The position numbers were made by a program, and so were the translations under genes. A DNA stretch of 64,000 nucleotides. Origin: Pseudomonadota bacterium (lineage in GTDB: Bacteria > Desulfobacterota > Binatia > UBA1149). Each line of letters begins with the position of its first letter. The stretch's first letter is position 1. The notes beneath the pieces were generated by a model, which saw nothing but the letters and a program-made list of their open reading frames with translations, was not told where the DNA came from and did not search any database. Below, piece after piece: positions 1-11,373 of the stretch. The DNA lies in assembly GCA_014382245.1 (NCBI GenBank), contig JACNKC010000115.1, positions 1-64,000 of the forward strand. The letters are read 5' to 3'.

Positions 1-1
1 C

Positions 2-310
2 GGCGAGGTTTCCAGTTTTGATTGGCGTACGCGCCGGATTACCGACCCGGCGTGGGATTCCGGCATCGGCTGGCTGGTCGAGAAAAGCGGCGCGCCCGTC
101 GTGCCGGCCTATATCAGTGGCCGCAATAGCTGCCACTTTCTCGCTGCCGTGTCCGAGGGGCTGGCCCGGGCGGCGCGCGAGCTCGAGGTCAACTGCCTTG
201 TGACCGGCGTAAGCGGTCGCTCTTTGCCCTACAGGGTGTTTCGCGGACAAGTACTGAAGAAGTTGCCCAAGCTTCTGCCGGCTTCCTGCAGGTTGATGGT
301 ATGCGACTGA
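2..310 (+). CDS. Putative hemolysin-like lysophospholipid acyltransferase, C-terminal part (truncated by window start)
   Basis: Frame +2 open from window start; GEVSSFDWRTRRITDPAWDSGIGWLVEKSGAPVVPAYISGRNS resembles the PlsC-like acyltransferase region of COG3176-type proteins. Confidence 0.6.
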   Translation, partial: GEVSSFDWRTRRITDPAWDSGIGWLVEKSGAPVVPAYISGRNSCHFLAAVSEGLARAARELEVNCLVTGVSGRSLPYRVFRGQVLKKLPKLLPASCRLMVCD

Positions 311-1467
311 CCCCGCTGAGAAGAATACTGCTGGTGGCGGGCTTGTTGCTGGCTGCCGCACCGCTGCTCAGCCGTTCTGGCTGGGCAGAGTCCGCTGCTC
401 TAACCGACAAGCGAGTCGATGTGGAGCCCAGCGGATTTGAAGAGAAGGCCTGGCCTCCCCGCGAAATCGTCAGCCACTTTTTCGTTTCCGGTCTCGACAA
501 GGGTTCGCAGGGGACGCAGACCGTGGTGGGCAGCAGCCATACCCACACCGTGGTGGCTGGCGATACCCTGCTTGAACTCGCCCGGCAGTACGACCTTGGT
601 TACAACGAAATTCTCGGGGCCAACCCGGTGGTCGACCCCTGGCTGCCCGACAGGGGCGTGGCCCTGCTGCTGCCGTCAGAGTGGATCCTGCCAAGTGGCC
701 GCTACGAAGGGCTGGTGGTCAACATCCCGGAGATGAGGATGTACTACTACCTGCCCTCGCCGCGCAAGGGTGCGCGGTCGTCAACGGTGATCACGTACCC
801 GGTTGGTCTCGGTCGGCAGGACTGGCAGACGCCGGAGGCCGACTTCCGGGTGCGCGGTAAGACCAGGAACCCGACCTGGGTGATACCGGCGTCAATTCGC
901 GCTGAGCGTTTGAAAGAACTCGGCCGCAGGGATTTCACCATCGCCGGTGGGGACCCTGAAAATCCACTGGGCCGTCACCGCATAGAGCTCACCCTGCCCT
1001 CCTACGCCATCCACGGCACCAACAAGACCTGGGGCGTGGGCATGCAGGTCAGCCACGGTTGTGTGCGCTTGTACCCCGAAGACATCGAGGCAGTGTTTCC
1101 GCTTATCAAGGTGGGCTCGAAGGGGCGCTTTACCTACCAGCCCGTCAAGGTGGGGCTGCGCCGTGGCCGCGTGCTGGTCGAAGTGCACGAGGACATTTAC
1201 GGGCTGCAGCCGGGAGCCTGGGCGATCGCAAACGGGTTGATAAAAGACATGGGGGTCACGGCCCACGTTGATCCCGAACTGCTCGAGGCCGCGATCGAGG
1301 CTATGAACGGTATTCCTACCGATGTTGGTTATGTTGATTGGCCCGAAGAAGACCTCGGGGAGTCGCCGCAATTCAACCAGGTAGGCGATCCGATGAACGA
1401 GGGCGACGGCAAGTCGGCCGGCCTCGGCAATCGTCCGCAGGCGCTTACCACTTCGTCGTCAAGCTGA
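301..1467 (+). CDS. L,D-transpeptidase (YkuD) with LysM domain
   Basis: LysM-like HTVVAGDTLLELARQYDLGYNEILGANP and YkuD catalytic motif HGTNKTWGVGMQVSHGCVRL; hydrophobic N-terminus. Confidence 0.93.
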   Translation: MRLTPLRRILLVAGLLLAAAPLLSRSGWAESAALTDKRVDVEPSGFEEKAWPPREIVSHFFVSGLDKGSQGTQTVVGSSHTHTVVAGDTLLELARQYDLGYNEILGANPVVDPWLPDRGVALLLPSEWILPSGRYEGLVVNIPEMRMYYYLPSPRKGARSSTVITYPVGLGRQDWQTPEADFRVRGKTRNPTWVIPASIRAERLKELGRRDFTIAGGDPENPLGRHRIELTLPSYAIHGTNKTWGVGMQVSHGCVRLYPEDIEAVFPLIKVGSKGRFTYQPVKVGLRRGRVLVEVHEDIYGLQPGAWAIANGLIKDMGVTAHVDPELLEAAIEAMNGIPTDVGYVDWPEEDLGESPQFNQVGDPMNEGDGKSAGLGNRPQALTTSSSS

Positions 1468-1939
1468 CTCCGAAATGGTGGCTGTCCACCTTTGACTTGA
1501 GCTTGAGAGCCGGAAGTCTACTCATTCCGGGCAGCTCCTGGGCCACCCCGCTTACACTTTCTGTGACCGAGTTGATGCTGTCGAGCGGCAGCTGGGCACT
1601 GCGTTCGGCCGCGTTGGTGATGACCGCGATGGCCGAAGCGCTGCGGGTCAGCATCGAGTCGGGCCCGTACTGCTCGCGAAACATGCGTGCCGCTTCGTCC
1701 GGGGTCCGAGCAAAATGCCTGCGCACTGCTTCCTGGTCGGTGGCCCAGTTGCGCTTGGCTGCAGCGTCGTACTCAAGGGTACGCCAGGCTTTTTCTGCAA
1801 TATCGGCGGTATCAGATTCCAGCGCCTGTTGGTCGCCAGGAGCGGTGGCCGGGCCACTCCCCGTTTCGGCTGTTGCCGTTGCGGCGCAGAGAAACACGGC
1901 CAGCGCTATAGCTGCCGCTACTCTGAATACCCAAGCCAT
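1445..1939 (-). CDS. Hypothetical secreted protein
   Basis: 164 aa ORF with N-terminal signal-like MAWVFRVAAAIALAVFLCAATATA; convergent with the L,D-transpeptidase. Confidence 0.6.
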   Translation of the reverse strand: MAWVFRVAAAIALAVFLCAATATAETGSGPATAPGDQQALESDTADIAEKAWRTLEYDAAAKRNWATDQEAVRRHFARTPDEAARMFREQYGPDSMLTRSASAIAVITNAAERSAQLPLDSINSVTESVSGVAQELPGMSRLPALKLKSKVDSHHFGVSLTTKW

Positions 1940-1982
1940 ATAACATGGTCAGCATGCTGTGGGAGAGTCGTCAATAGGCAAT

Positions 1983-2018
1983 AAAAAAGGCCGCCCCCTG
2001 TAAAGGGGGGCAGCCTTA
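1983..2018 (-). terminator. Rho-independent terminator for the minus-strand gene ending at 2085
   Basis: Minus strand reads AAGGCTGCCCCCCT-TTAC-AGGGGGCGGCCTT followed by a T-tract. Confidence 0.75.
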
Positions 2019-2084
2019 TAAATCGCGGGCCAGGGACGCTCCGTGCCTGCCGAAAAAAGCTGTTGCCTCGTTCGGGGGGGGGCT

Positions 2085-2498
2085 TCAGGAGGCCTCCTGC
2101 AACTCGGCGGCAACGGGCTCGGCTTCATCGAATTGCGTCAATAGCGCTTCGCGCTCCAACAGCGATACGATGCGAGCGGAGTTGCGCTTGATCGGTGCCC
2201 TGCTCTGTCTCCAGCGCGAAAGCCCGCGGCGGATGTATTCGGGATTGAGCCCCAGCACTTCGCAGATGTTTACGTAGGAGAACGACCATTCGCGCTCATC
2301 GGCGTCTATCCAGTCCGCGGCATCATCAAAAAGCAGCCTGCCGCGCGGGTCGCGGGCCAGGGCGTATTTCTGGTAGCACTCCACGGCGTCCTGCAGCACG
2401 GCGAGCATCAGCCTGCGCTCGCGTACCATTCCGCCTTCACGGGTGAAAGCTGCAAAAAACTGGGCCGGCAACAAGGTGTCTGGTTCAAATAAATTCAT
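2085..2498 (-). CDS. Conserved hypothetical protein, possible HTH/DNA-binding
   Basis: 137 aa ORF with HTH-like WSFSYVNICEVLGLNPEYIRRGLSRWRQSR; followed by a terminator. Confidence 0.7.
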   Translation of the reverse strand: MNLFEPDTLLPAQFFAAFTREGGMVRERRLMLAVLQDAVECYQKYALARDPRGRLLFDDAADWIDADEREWSFSYVNICEVLGLNPEYIRRGLSRWRQSRAPIKRNSARIVSLLEREALLTQFDEAEPVAAELQEAS

Positions 2499-2608
2499 GA
2501 AACTATCCGCCCTGTTTTAAAGTCCGGGGCAGGACTTCGAGCTGGTCGCGTTAAGAGTTCCGCATCTATGATGCATGGCGTTATTAGACCCCAGTTCCCT
2601 CGGTATTG

Positions 2609-2667
2609 GAAGATAACATATCATGAAATAGTTTCAGTCTCATGATAAGCAGCGCTTATTTATCTTC
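2609..2667. promoter_or_regulatory. Nested inverted repeats upstream of the 137 aa gene
   Basis: GAAGATAA(2609-2616)/TTATCTTC(2660-2667) enclosing TATCATGA(2619-2626)/TCATGATA(2640-2647) and TGAAA-TAG-TTTCA(2624-2636). Confidence 0.4.
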
Positions 2668-2996
2668 TTTCCGTTGTCTTCCTGGAGCCGTTGTCGGCGC
2701 CCCTGTTTTTCCAGCCCTTGCCCTCTGGGCAACCGGCTGGCCGTTTATTGTTGGAATACTCCCCGGTATCTCTGGCGGCCCGTTTCATCCGGCCTTACGG
2801 GCAGGGGGGGGTAGTGGAACCCGGCTGCTGGACACCCCTGGAAAGAATCGCTCCCGATGGGCGTTAATAAACCACCCTGATGCGCCACCTGTCAATAGGT
2901 TTCTGCACACTAATGGTATTTTCTTGCACTACCCGAACGGGGGTTCAGCGAAAGACCTGCTCCAGTAATGGGTTAGGAGGCGCGGCGCAAAAGCGG

Positions 2997-4373
2997 CTAC
3001 CGCGCGCAATTTGCCTGGGAAACCAGCCTGTCGACATTTCCGGACCAAGGCCCCTCCCACAGCTCGATGATCTCGTCTGCCGGGCAGCGCTGGGCCGATA
3101 GCAGTTCTTCGAGGCCGTCGAGATGGCGAGTCTCGTCGCGTCCCTGCCCATCCATGGCTTCGGGATTGGCCTCGGCCTGTCGCTTGAGGCCTTCTCGGGC
3201 TACTTCCAGCAACTCGAGACCGTAGCGACCAAGAGTGTGCTGTTTGACCCTCGCAGACAGCGCCACGCGAGCGGCATCCTCGTGCAGCTCGGCCAGGTGG
3301 TCCAGCGGCCAATGCTTCAGCAGGTCCCAGGCGGCCAGCAAGCAGTCATCATCGTAGAGCAGGCCCTTGAGCAGGGCCGGGGTCGCCAGCATCAGCCGGG
3401 GAGGCTGGTTGTCGGCCGAGCGTGCCTCGATCCAGTTCTTGAGCCTGACCTCGGGAAACACTGTAGACAGGTGGTAGATCCAGTCGCCCATCAGGGCCTG
3501 CTCTCCAGCCACGCCCTTCTGCATGAACTGCCGGAAGGTCAGCCCTTCCGAATCCACGCAGTTATCGTCCCTGAGCACGAAGTACATGGGAACGTCGAGG
3601 GCGTAGTCAGTATAAGAGGCAAAAAAGGAGTTGCTATCAAAAACAAAGGGCAGGTAGCCGCAGCGGTCAGAGTCGGTATCGCTCCACACGTGTGCCCGGT
3701 AGCTGCGGTAACCGCTGGGCTGACCGTCTACGACCGGCGAGTTTGCAGACACCGCGACCAGCAACGGAGCCATCGCCATCGCGACCCGAAACTTGGCCAG
3801 CGCGTCGGCTTCGCTCGAGTAATCAAAGTTGGATTGCACGGTGGCCGTCTGCTGCATCATGCGGTGGCCCAGCGAGCCGGTGCGCAGCATGAACTCGCGC
3901 ATTACCCGGTAGCGTCGCTTGGGCATCCAGGGCATTTGAGGCAGCGGGGTCTTGGGGGATATACCCAGCCCGAGAAACGAAAGGCCGAGTTCGCGCCCGG
4001 CCCTGCTCACTTGCTCGAGGTGGCGGCTGAGTTCATTCTCAGCCTGGTGCAGACTTGAGAGGGTGGCGCCCGACAACTCGAACTGCCCTCCAGGCTCCAG
4101 GGTGATCGAGGCCCTGTCGTCGTGCAGGGCGATCACCTGGCCGCCTTCTTCTACAGGTGTCCAGCCGAATTCGCGGGCAAAAAAAGTCAGCAGCTCTCCT
4201 ATACCCGAGGGCCCCTCGTAGGCCACCGCCTGTCCGCTGGCCGTGTGGACCACGGGCTGCTCGTATTCTACGCCCACTTTCCATTGTTCGCGCGGTGTAC
4301 AGCCGGCCTCGAAGTATTCGACGAGCTGGTCTATCCCCTTGATCGGGGCGTCGGCCTGGCTTGAGTCAGCCAC
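2997..4373 (-). CDS. gshA: Glutamate--cysteine ligase (GCS2, plant/alphaproteobacterial type)
   Basis: 458 aa; WKVGVEYEQPVV...YEGPSGIGELL, LEPGGQFELSGA, MMQQTATVQSNFDYSSEADA. Confidence 0.9.
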   Translation of the reverse strand: MADSSQADAPIKGIDQLVEYFEAGCTPREQWKVGVEYEQPVVHTASGQAVAYEGPSGIGELLTFFAREFGWTPVEEGGQVIALHDDRASITLEPGGQFELSGATLSSLHQAENELSRHLEQVSRAGRELGLSFLGLGISPKTPLPQMPWMPKRRYRVMREFMLRTGSLGHRMMQQTATVQSNFDYSSEADALAKFRVAMAMAPLLVAVSANSPVVDGQPSGYRSYRAHVWSDTDSDRCGYLPFVFDSNSFFASYTDYALDVPMYFVLRDDNCVDSEGLTFRQFMQKGVAGEQALMGDWIYHLSTVFPEVRLKNWIEARSADNQPPRLMLATPALLKGLLYDDDCLLAAWDLLKHWPLDHLAELHEDAARVALSARVKQHTLGRYGLELLEVAREGLKRQAEANPEAMDGQGRDETRHLDGLEELLSAQRCPADEIIELWEGPWSGNVDRLVSQANCAR

Positions 4374-4382
4374 CTCGGGTTC

Positions 4383-4769
4383 TCAGCGTTCGCGCCCGCA
4401 GGCCGCGCAGAAGCGATCCCGTTGCCCGTAGCGCTGGCCACAATCAACACAGAAACCGGGTGCCTGCGAGGCCGTGGCCGTGGCAGTGGCATCGACCGAC
4501 GGAGTTCCTTCCAGTTGGGCCATGGCTTTCATAGCACGCTCTTCGTAGTCGGATCGAAGGATTTCGTAGTCCTCGTCACTTAACTTACCCGTGGCCTGGT
4601 CAAACTCGGCTTCCCTGATGGCGGTAAGGGCCACGAACTTTTCACGTTCCCAGAGTTCTTTTGAGGCTTCGGTTTCGGCCTCCACGCTGGCACTGGCCGG
4701 GCGCAGCAGCGGCCAGCTTATCCACGCTGACGCGGCGGCCATGGCCAGCAGGGCGACAAGGGTGCTCAT
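4383..4769 (-). CDS. CcmI-like small membrane protein with C-terminal zinc ribbon
   Basis: N-terminal TM plus EREKFVALTAIREAEFDQATGKLSDEDYEILRSDYEERA (CcmI-like) and CVDCGQRYGQRDRFCAACG zinc ribbon; start overlaps the ccmH stop by 4 nt. Confidence 0.7.
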   Translation of the reverse strand: MSTLVALLAMAAASAWISWPLLRPASASVEAETEASKELWEREKFVALTAIREAEFDQATGKLSDEDYEILRSDYEERAMKAMAQLEGTPSVDATATATASQAPGFCVDCGQRYGQRDRFCAACGRER

Positions 4770-5307
4770 CGGGACAGTTTCTCCAGCTCGCGCGTGACCC
4801 GACGCCTGTCCTCGTCGCTTCCCCTGGTCGGCGCGTGGCCACCGTCGGCCGAGGCGTCGTCGCCGTCCGGCGGGTCGGCGCCGCTTTGTGAATGGCGACC
4901 GGGTTTTTTCAGAACCCGCGCTATCAGCAGGCCGCCGAGCAGCACGGCGAAGGCTGGCATGGTCCACGCAAGCAGGTTGAAGCCCGTGAACCCGGGCGCG
5001 GAGAGGATTTTTTCGCCGTAGGTGTCGGCGTAGCGCGCGAGGATTTCTTCACCGCTTTCGCCCGCGGCGAGAGATCGTTTTATGTCGTCGCGTATCGGCA
5101 GGGCGGAGCTGCACTGCAGGTGATTGCAGTTGCGCACCGTGAGGCCGCAACCGCATTGGCAGGTAAGATGTTCTTCTACTTTCTTCTGCGACATGTCCCC
5201 GGCCGAGACCGGCGTTGCTATTGCCAGCAGGCCGCTGGCCGTTGTCGCAGCCAGCATAAAGGCCGCCAGCCCCCGGGTTGTCCTGCGCAATCGTGGTGCC
5301 ACTCCGG

Positions 5308-5311
<4 letters not shown>
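4766..5311 (-). CDS. ccmH: Cytochrome c maturation protein CcmH family (variant motif)
   Basis: Signal peptide, HLTCQCGCGLTVRNCNHLQCSSALPIRDDI, C-terminal TM; overlaps ccmF by 4 nt. Confidence 0.82.
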
Positions 5312-7286
<1,975 letters not shown>

Positions 7287-7290
<4 letters not shown>

Positions 7291-7694
7291 TCGTGCCCCG
7301 TCTGCTCGGGCTCGTACTTGGAGGGGCAGCTGGTGATTATGGTGTCGGCCTCGAAAGCCTGCGCGCCGGCGTAGGGGCCCTCGACCACGACGTCCCGGTC
7401 CTCGGCAAACATGTCGGGCAGGATACCTTCGTAGCTAACCTCGATGGACTGGTCCTGTTCCATGTCGTCGAGCGTGAAGTTGAGGCGAAGCTTCTGCTGG
7501 TCCCACTCGATCGAGCCGGGCGCCACGCGGCCGGCGACGCGCACGGTGGATTCGGCAAAGGCCTGGTCGGCCTCCAGGTACTCACTCACCGTGACCATGT
7601 ACATGCGCGTCTGGTCAACGGCTGTGAATATGAGAAAGGCCACCGTCGTTATGATGATGCTGATGCCTATGGTGAACCTGGTTCGGGTGCTCAA
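7287..7694 (-). CDS. ccmE: Heme chaperone CcmE (CxxxY variant)
   Basis: N-terminal TM, RVAGRVAPGSIEW...VSYEGILPDMFAEDRDVVVEG, C-terminal CPSKYEPE in place of HxxxY. Confidence 0.87.
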
Positions 7695-7820
7695 ATTAAT
7701 ACTCCGCTGGCCTGCCGCTCGCCGGAGAGACAGGCACAGAACAATTTAACGCCTGCGGGGTGACCAGCCAAGCGGTCTGTTTCGATCGGGGGCCAGTCCG
7801 CGTCTCCGGGGGCAAACAAG

Positions 7821-7895
<75 letters not shown>

Positions 7896-8002
7896 TCGAG
7901 CCGTGGATTCTAGTCGGGCGCGGTACCGGGTCAATTCGGGACCGGGGGGCGCGGTGGCGACCGCGCCCGGGTGTGGTAGAAAAGCCACCGGAGAAGCGAG
8001 CG

Positions 8003-8461
8003 ATGCAGGAACGACCAAGCTGGGACGAGTATTTCATGGCAATAACTGCAGAGGTGGCCAAGCGCTCCACCTGCACGCGGGCGCAGGTGGGGGCGGTAAT
8101 AGTGCGCGAGCGCAGCATACTGGCCACGGGTTACAATGGCTCGCCCGCCGGCATGCCCCACTGCTTCGACGTGGGCTGCCTTGTCTACGAGTCGCATACC
8201 CCCGACGGCAACATCGAGGAAAACTGCTTTCGCACCATACACGCCGAGATCAATGCCATAGCCCAGGCCGCGCGTAACGGCTCGAGTATAGCCGGTGCCG
8301 ACGTCTACGTTACCCATACGCCCTGCATTCACTGCCTCAAGGTACTGGTCAACACGGGCGTCAAGCGGGTGGTCTACGCCAAGGCTTACAAGCTCGATAC
8401 CATAGAGGAGCTGCTCGACCGTTCGGGCATGCAGCTGCAGCAGGTCGAATTGGCTGCCTGA
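8003..8461 (+). CDS. dCMP/deoxycytidylate deaminase family protein
   Basis: HAEINAIAQAARNG...THTPCIHCLKVLVNTGVKRVVY zinc-deaminase motifs; start chosen at MQERPSWDEYFM. Confidence 0.9.
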   Translation: MQERPSWDEYFMAITAEVAKRSTCTRAQVGAVIVRERSILATGYNGSPAGMPHCFDVGCLVYESHTPDGNIEENCFRTIHAEINAIAQAARNGSSIAGADVYVTHTPCIHCLKVLVNTGVKRVVYAKAYKLDTIEELLDRSGMQLQQVELAA

Positions 8462-8494
8462 CCGCGGCCGATGGCTGTGCAGCTACCGCCGGGC

Positions 8495-11248
8495 TTAGAG
8501 CTCGAGGTGCTTCTTCAGTTCGACGCCGGTGTGAGACTGTTCGCAGCCGGCTACATCCATCACCGAGCCCTGCACGATCACGCGGCCGCCACCGTCACCA
8601 CCCTCGGGGCCGAGGTCTATGACGTGGTCGGCGTGGGAAATGAAGTCGGTGTGGTGTTCCACCACCAGTACCGAGTGGCCTCGCTCGACCAGGCCGTCGA
8701 GTACTTCGATGAGAACATGTACGTCCTGCAGGTGAAGCCCCGTTGTAGGCTCGTCAAATATGAACAGCGTGCGACCGGCCTTGCTCTCCTCGGCGAGGAA
8801 AGAAGATAGTTTCAGGCGCTGCGCTTCTCCACCCGAAAGCGTGGACGTGGCCTGCCCGAGAGCGAGGTAGCCCAGCCCGACCGCCACCAGCCCACCAAGC
8901 TTGCGAGCCATGGCCGGGCGATTGGCAAAAAATTCGAGCGCTTCGTCCACTGTCATGCCGAGCACGTCGTTGATGTTGCGGTCCTGGTAACGCACCTCGA
9001 GCACGCGTTTCTTAAAACGATGTCCGCCGCAGTCGTCGCAGGGCACGGTTATGTCGGCCATGAAGTGCATTTCGATGGTGACCGAACCGGTGCCCTGGCA
9101 GTGTTCGCAGCGGCCACCCGAGGTATTGAAGGAGAACGCCCCGGCGCTGATGCGTGTGCGCCGGGCAGCCGGAGTGGCCGCGAACAACTTGCGAATGTCG
9201 TCGTAGAACTTCAAGTAAGTAGCCGGGTTCGATCTCAGCGAACGGCCTATGGGGGCCTGGCTCATCATTAACAGCTCGTCGATCTGGTCGAAGCCGTCAA
9301 TACCGTCGCATTCGCCGGCTTCCTGGCCGCCGTTGCCGGTCTGACGCAGGTAGCCCTCGTACAGCACCTGCTCGACCAGCGTCGATTTGCCCGAGCCCGA
9401 GACCCCGGTCACGCACACCAGTTGTCCCAGCGGTATGCTGAGCTCGTCTATGTCGAGGTTGTTTTCCCTCGCGCCGCGTACCAGCAGCGAGCCCCGGTCT
9501 GCGAGGCTGCGTTTCTGGCGGGCGATGGTGCGTATGAGCAGCACGCGCCCGGTCGCGGTGTCGGTACCCGCGAGCCCGGCCGGCTTACCCTCGTAGACCA
9601 GCTTGCCGCCGAGGTGGCCACCGCCGGGGCCGATCTCGACCACGTGATCGGAGCCGTTGATGAGCGTGGGGTCATGCTCCACGAGCACCACGGTATTACC
9701 GAGCTTGGTGAGTCGCTTGAGTACCTTGAGCAGCATGCGGCTGTCACGCGGGTGCAGGCCCACGGTGGGCTCGTCGAGTGCGTAGAGGGTGTCGGTGAGC
9801 GCGCTTCCCAGTGCGGCCGCCAGGTGGATGCGCTGGGCTTCTCCTCCCGACAGGGTGCGGGCCTGCCGCGCGAGCGTCAGGTAGCCGAGCCCCACGTCGG
9901 CGAGGTAAGCCAGGCGGTTGCGGATCTCGCGCATGATCGGGCGGGTGCGCTCGGTGGCCTCGGGCGAGAGCTTGAGCCGCGCCATGATACGGGCGAGGTC
10001 GGCAATGCTGAGGGCACAGAAGTCGCCCACGTTGCGCCGTCCTATTTTGACGGCCAGGGCCTCGGGCTTGAGTCGTTGGCCGCCGCAGTCATCGCACGGG
10101 TGGTAGCTGCGGTAGCGAGCGAGCAGTATTCGTACGTGGGTTTTGTAGCGACGTCCTTCGAGCCACTTGAAAAAACCCTTCACCCCCGGGCTGTCGCGGT
10201 CGCCCTCGATGACCCAGTTCCTCACTTCTTCGGGCAGCCGCGCCCAGGGTAGTTCGGTAGAGTAACCCAGGCGCTCGGCCGCCTTGACGAAGTCTTCCTG
10301 CACCTCGGCAAAAGCTGGTGTGCTCCACGGGGCCACCGCTCCACCCCGCAGCGAAAGCGATTGGTTGGGGATGACCTTGTCAAAGCTCAAGTCGACCACG
10401 CGACCGAATCCCTCGCAGGTGGTGCAGGCTCCCAGCGGGCTGTTGAAGCTGAAAAGGTGTGGAGTAGGCCGCGTGTACTCGCGGCCGCAGGAGCGGCAGC
10501 AGAAGGCGTTACGATAGACCGCCCGCACTTCGGGCTCGCCCTGCACCGACACGCTGGCTACGCCGTCGCCTAGTTCGTAGCAGTGCTCCAGGGCTTCCTG
10601 CACTCGCTCTGCGCTGTCGGCCCTGAGAACCAGGCGGTCGAGCACGACGTCGATTTCGTCGCGCTTGAAGTAGTCGCTACCGGCTTCCGAAAGGTCCATC
10701 GCCTTTCCATCTATGAGCAAGCGGTTGAAGCCCTGCCCGGCAAAGGCTGCTGCCGCCTCTTCGGGTTCCAGGCCGTGCAACGGCACCCTCGCGTGGAACA
10801 GCAGGCGCAGGCCTTCTTCCCACTCCAGTACCCGCGCCGCGGCTTCGGCCGGACCGTCGGCACCGAGCTCTTCGTTGCAGTCCACGCAGCTCGCTGTACC
10901 CGCGTGGGTCATGAGCAGGCGCAGGTAATCGAGGACCTCGGTTATGGTGCCCACCGTCGAGCGCGCGTTGCGAATCGAGTTTTTCTGCTCGAGGGCGATG
11001 GCGGGGGGAATGTCGCTTATGGAGTCAACGTCGGGGCGTTCCATCTGCTCGAGGAACAGCCGCGCATAAGTGGATAGCGATTGTACATAGCGCCTTTGCC
11101 CCTCGGCGTAGAGGGTGTCGAAAACCAGCGATGACTTACCCGACCCCGATACGCCCGTAACGACCGAGAGCTTGCGCATGGGAAATCGGCAGCTGACTTC
11201 GCGAAGGTTGTTGGTGCGTGCGCCGGCCACCCGGATGGCTCTTTTCAC
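8495..11248 (-). CDS. uvrA: Excinuclease ABC subunit A
   Basis: GARTNNLREVSCRFPMRKLSVVTGVSGSGKSSL, ABC signatures LSGGEAQR x2, GRCEHCQGTGSVTIEMHFM zinc module; ORF opens to 11317, GTG start chosen at 11248. Confidence 0.97.
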   Translation of the reverse strand: MKRAIRVAGARTNNLREVSCRFPMRKLSVVTGVSGSGKSSLVFDTLYAEGQRRYVQSLSTYARLFLEQMERPDVDSISDIPPAIALEQKNSIRNARSTVGTITEVLDYLRLLMTHAGTASCVDCNEELGADGPAEAAARVLEWEEGLRLLFHARVPLHGLEPEEAAAAFAGQGFNRLLIDGKAMDLSEAGSDYFKRDEIDVVLDRLVLRADSAERVQEALEHCYELGDGVASVSVQGEPEVRAVYRNAFCCRSCGREYTRPTPHLFSFNSPLGACTTCEGFGRVVDLSFDKVIPNQSLSLRGGAVAPWSTPAFAEVQEDFVKAAERLGYSTELPWARLPEEVRNWVIEGDRDSPGVKGFFKWLEGRRYKTHVRILLARYRSYHPCDDCGGQRLKPEALAVKIGRRNVGDFCALSIADLARIMARLKLSPEATERTRPIMREIRNRLAYLADVGLGYLTLARQARTLSGGEAQRIHLAAALGSALTDTLYALDEPTVGLHPRDSRMLLKVLKRLTKLGNTVVLVEHDPTLINGSDHVVEIGPGGGHLGGKLVYEGKPAGLAGTDTATGRVLLIRTIARQKRSLADRGSLLVRGARENNLDIDELSIPLGQLVCVTGVSGSGKSTLVEQVLYEGYLRQTGNGGQEAGECDGIDGFDQIDELLMMSQAPIGRSLRSNPATYLKFYDDIRKLFAATPAARRTRISAGAFSFNTSGGRCEHCQGTGSVTIEMHFMADITVPCDDCGGHRFKKRVLEVRYQDRNINDVLGMTVDEALEFFANRPAMARKLGGLVAVGLGYLALGQATSTLSGGEAQRLKLSSFLAEESKAGRTLFIFDEPTTGLHLQDVHVLIEVLDGLVERGHSVLVVEHHTDFISHADHVIDLGPEGGDGGGRVIVQGSVMDVAGCEQSHTGVELKKHLEL

Positions 11249-11373
11249 CTCACTGTCTCCACGCCCGGTGGGCTGCAGGGGTAGTGGTAGGGGGGCGTGT
11301 CGCCATGGCCGCGGCAATCCGTGTCTGCATAAGGAGGCTTTCTTCGAGTTGGCAAAACACGGACACTATCAGA

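Noticed and set aside
2074-2082. G9 homopolymer (similar G8-G9 tracts near 2803 and 49208) as a phase-variation switch
   Set aside because: Tracts lie outside the coding frames and promoter spacing cannot be judged; homopolymers may also be assembly noise.
2642-2968. 108 aa plus-strand ORF in the gap between the 137 aa gene and gshA
   Set aside because: No recognisable motif, low-complexity translation, region contains inverted repeats and poly-G tract more consistent with noncoding sequence.
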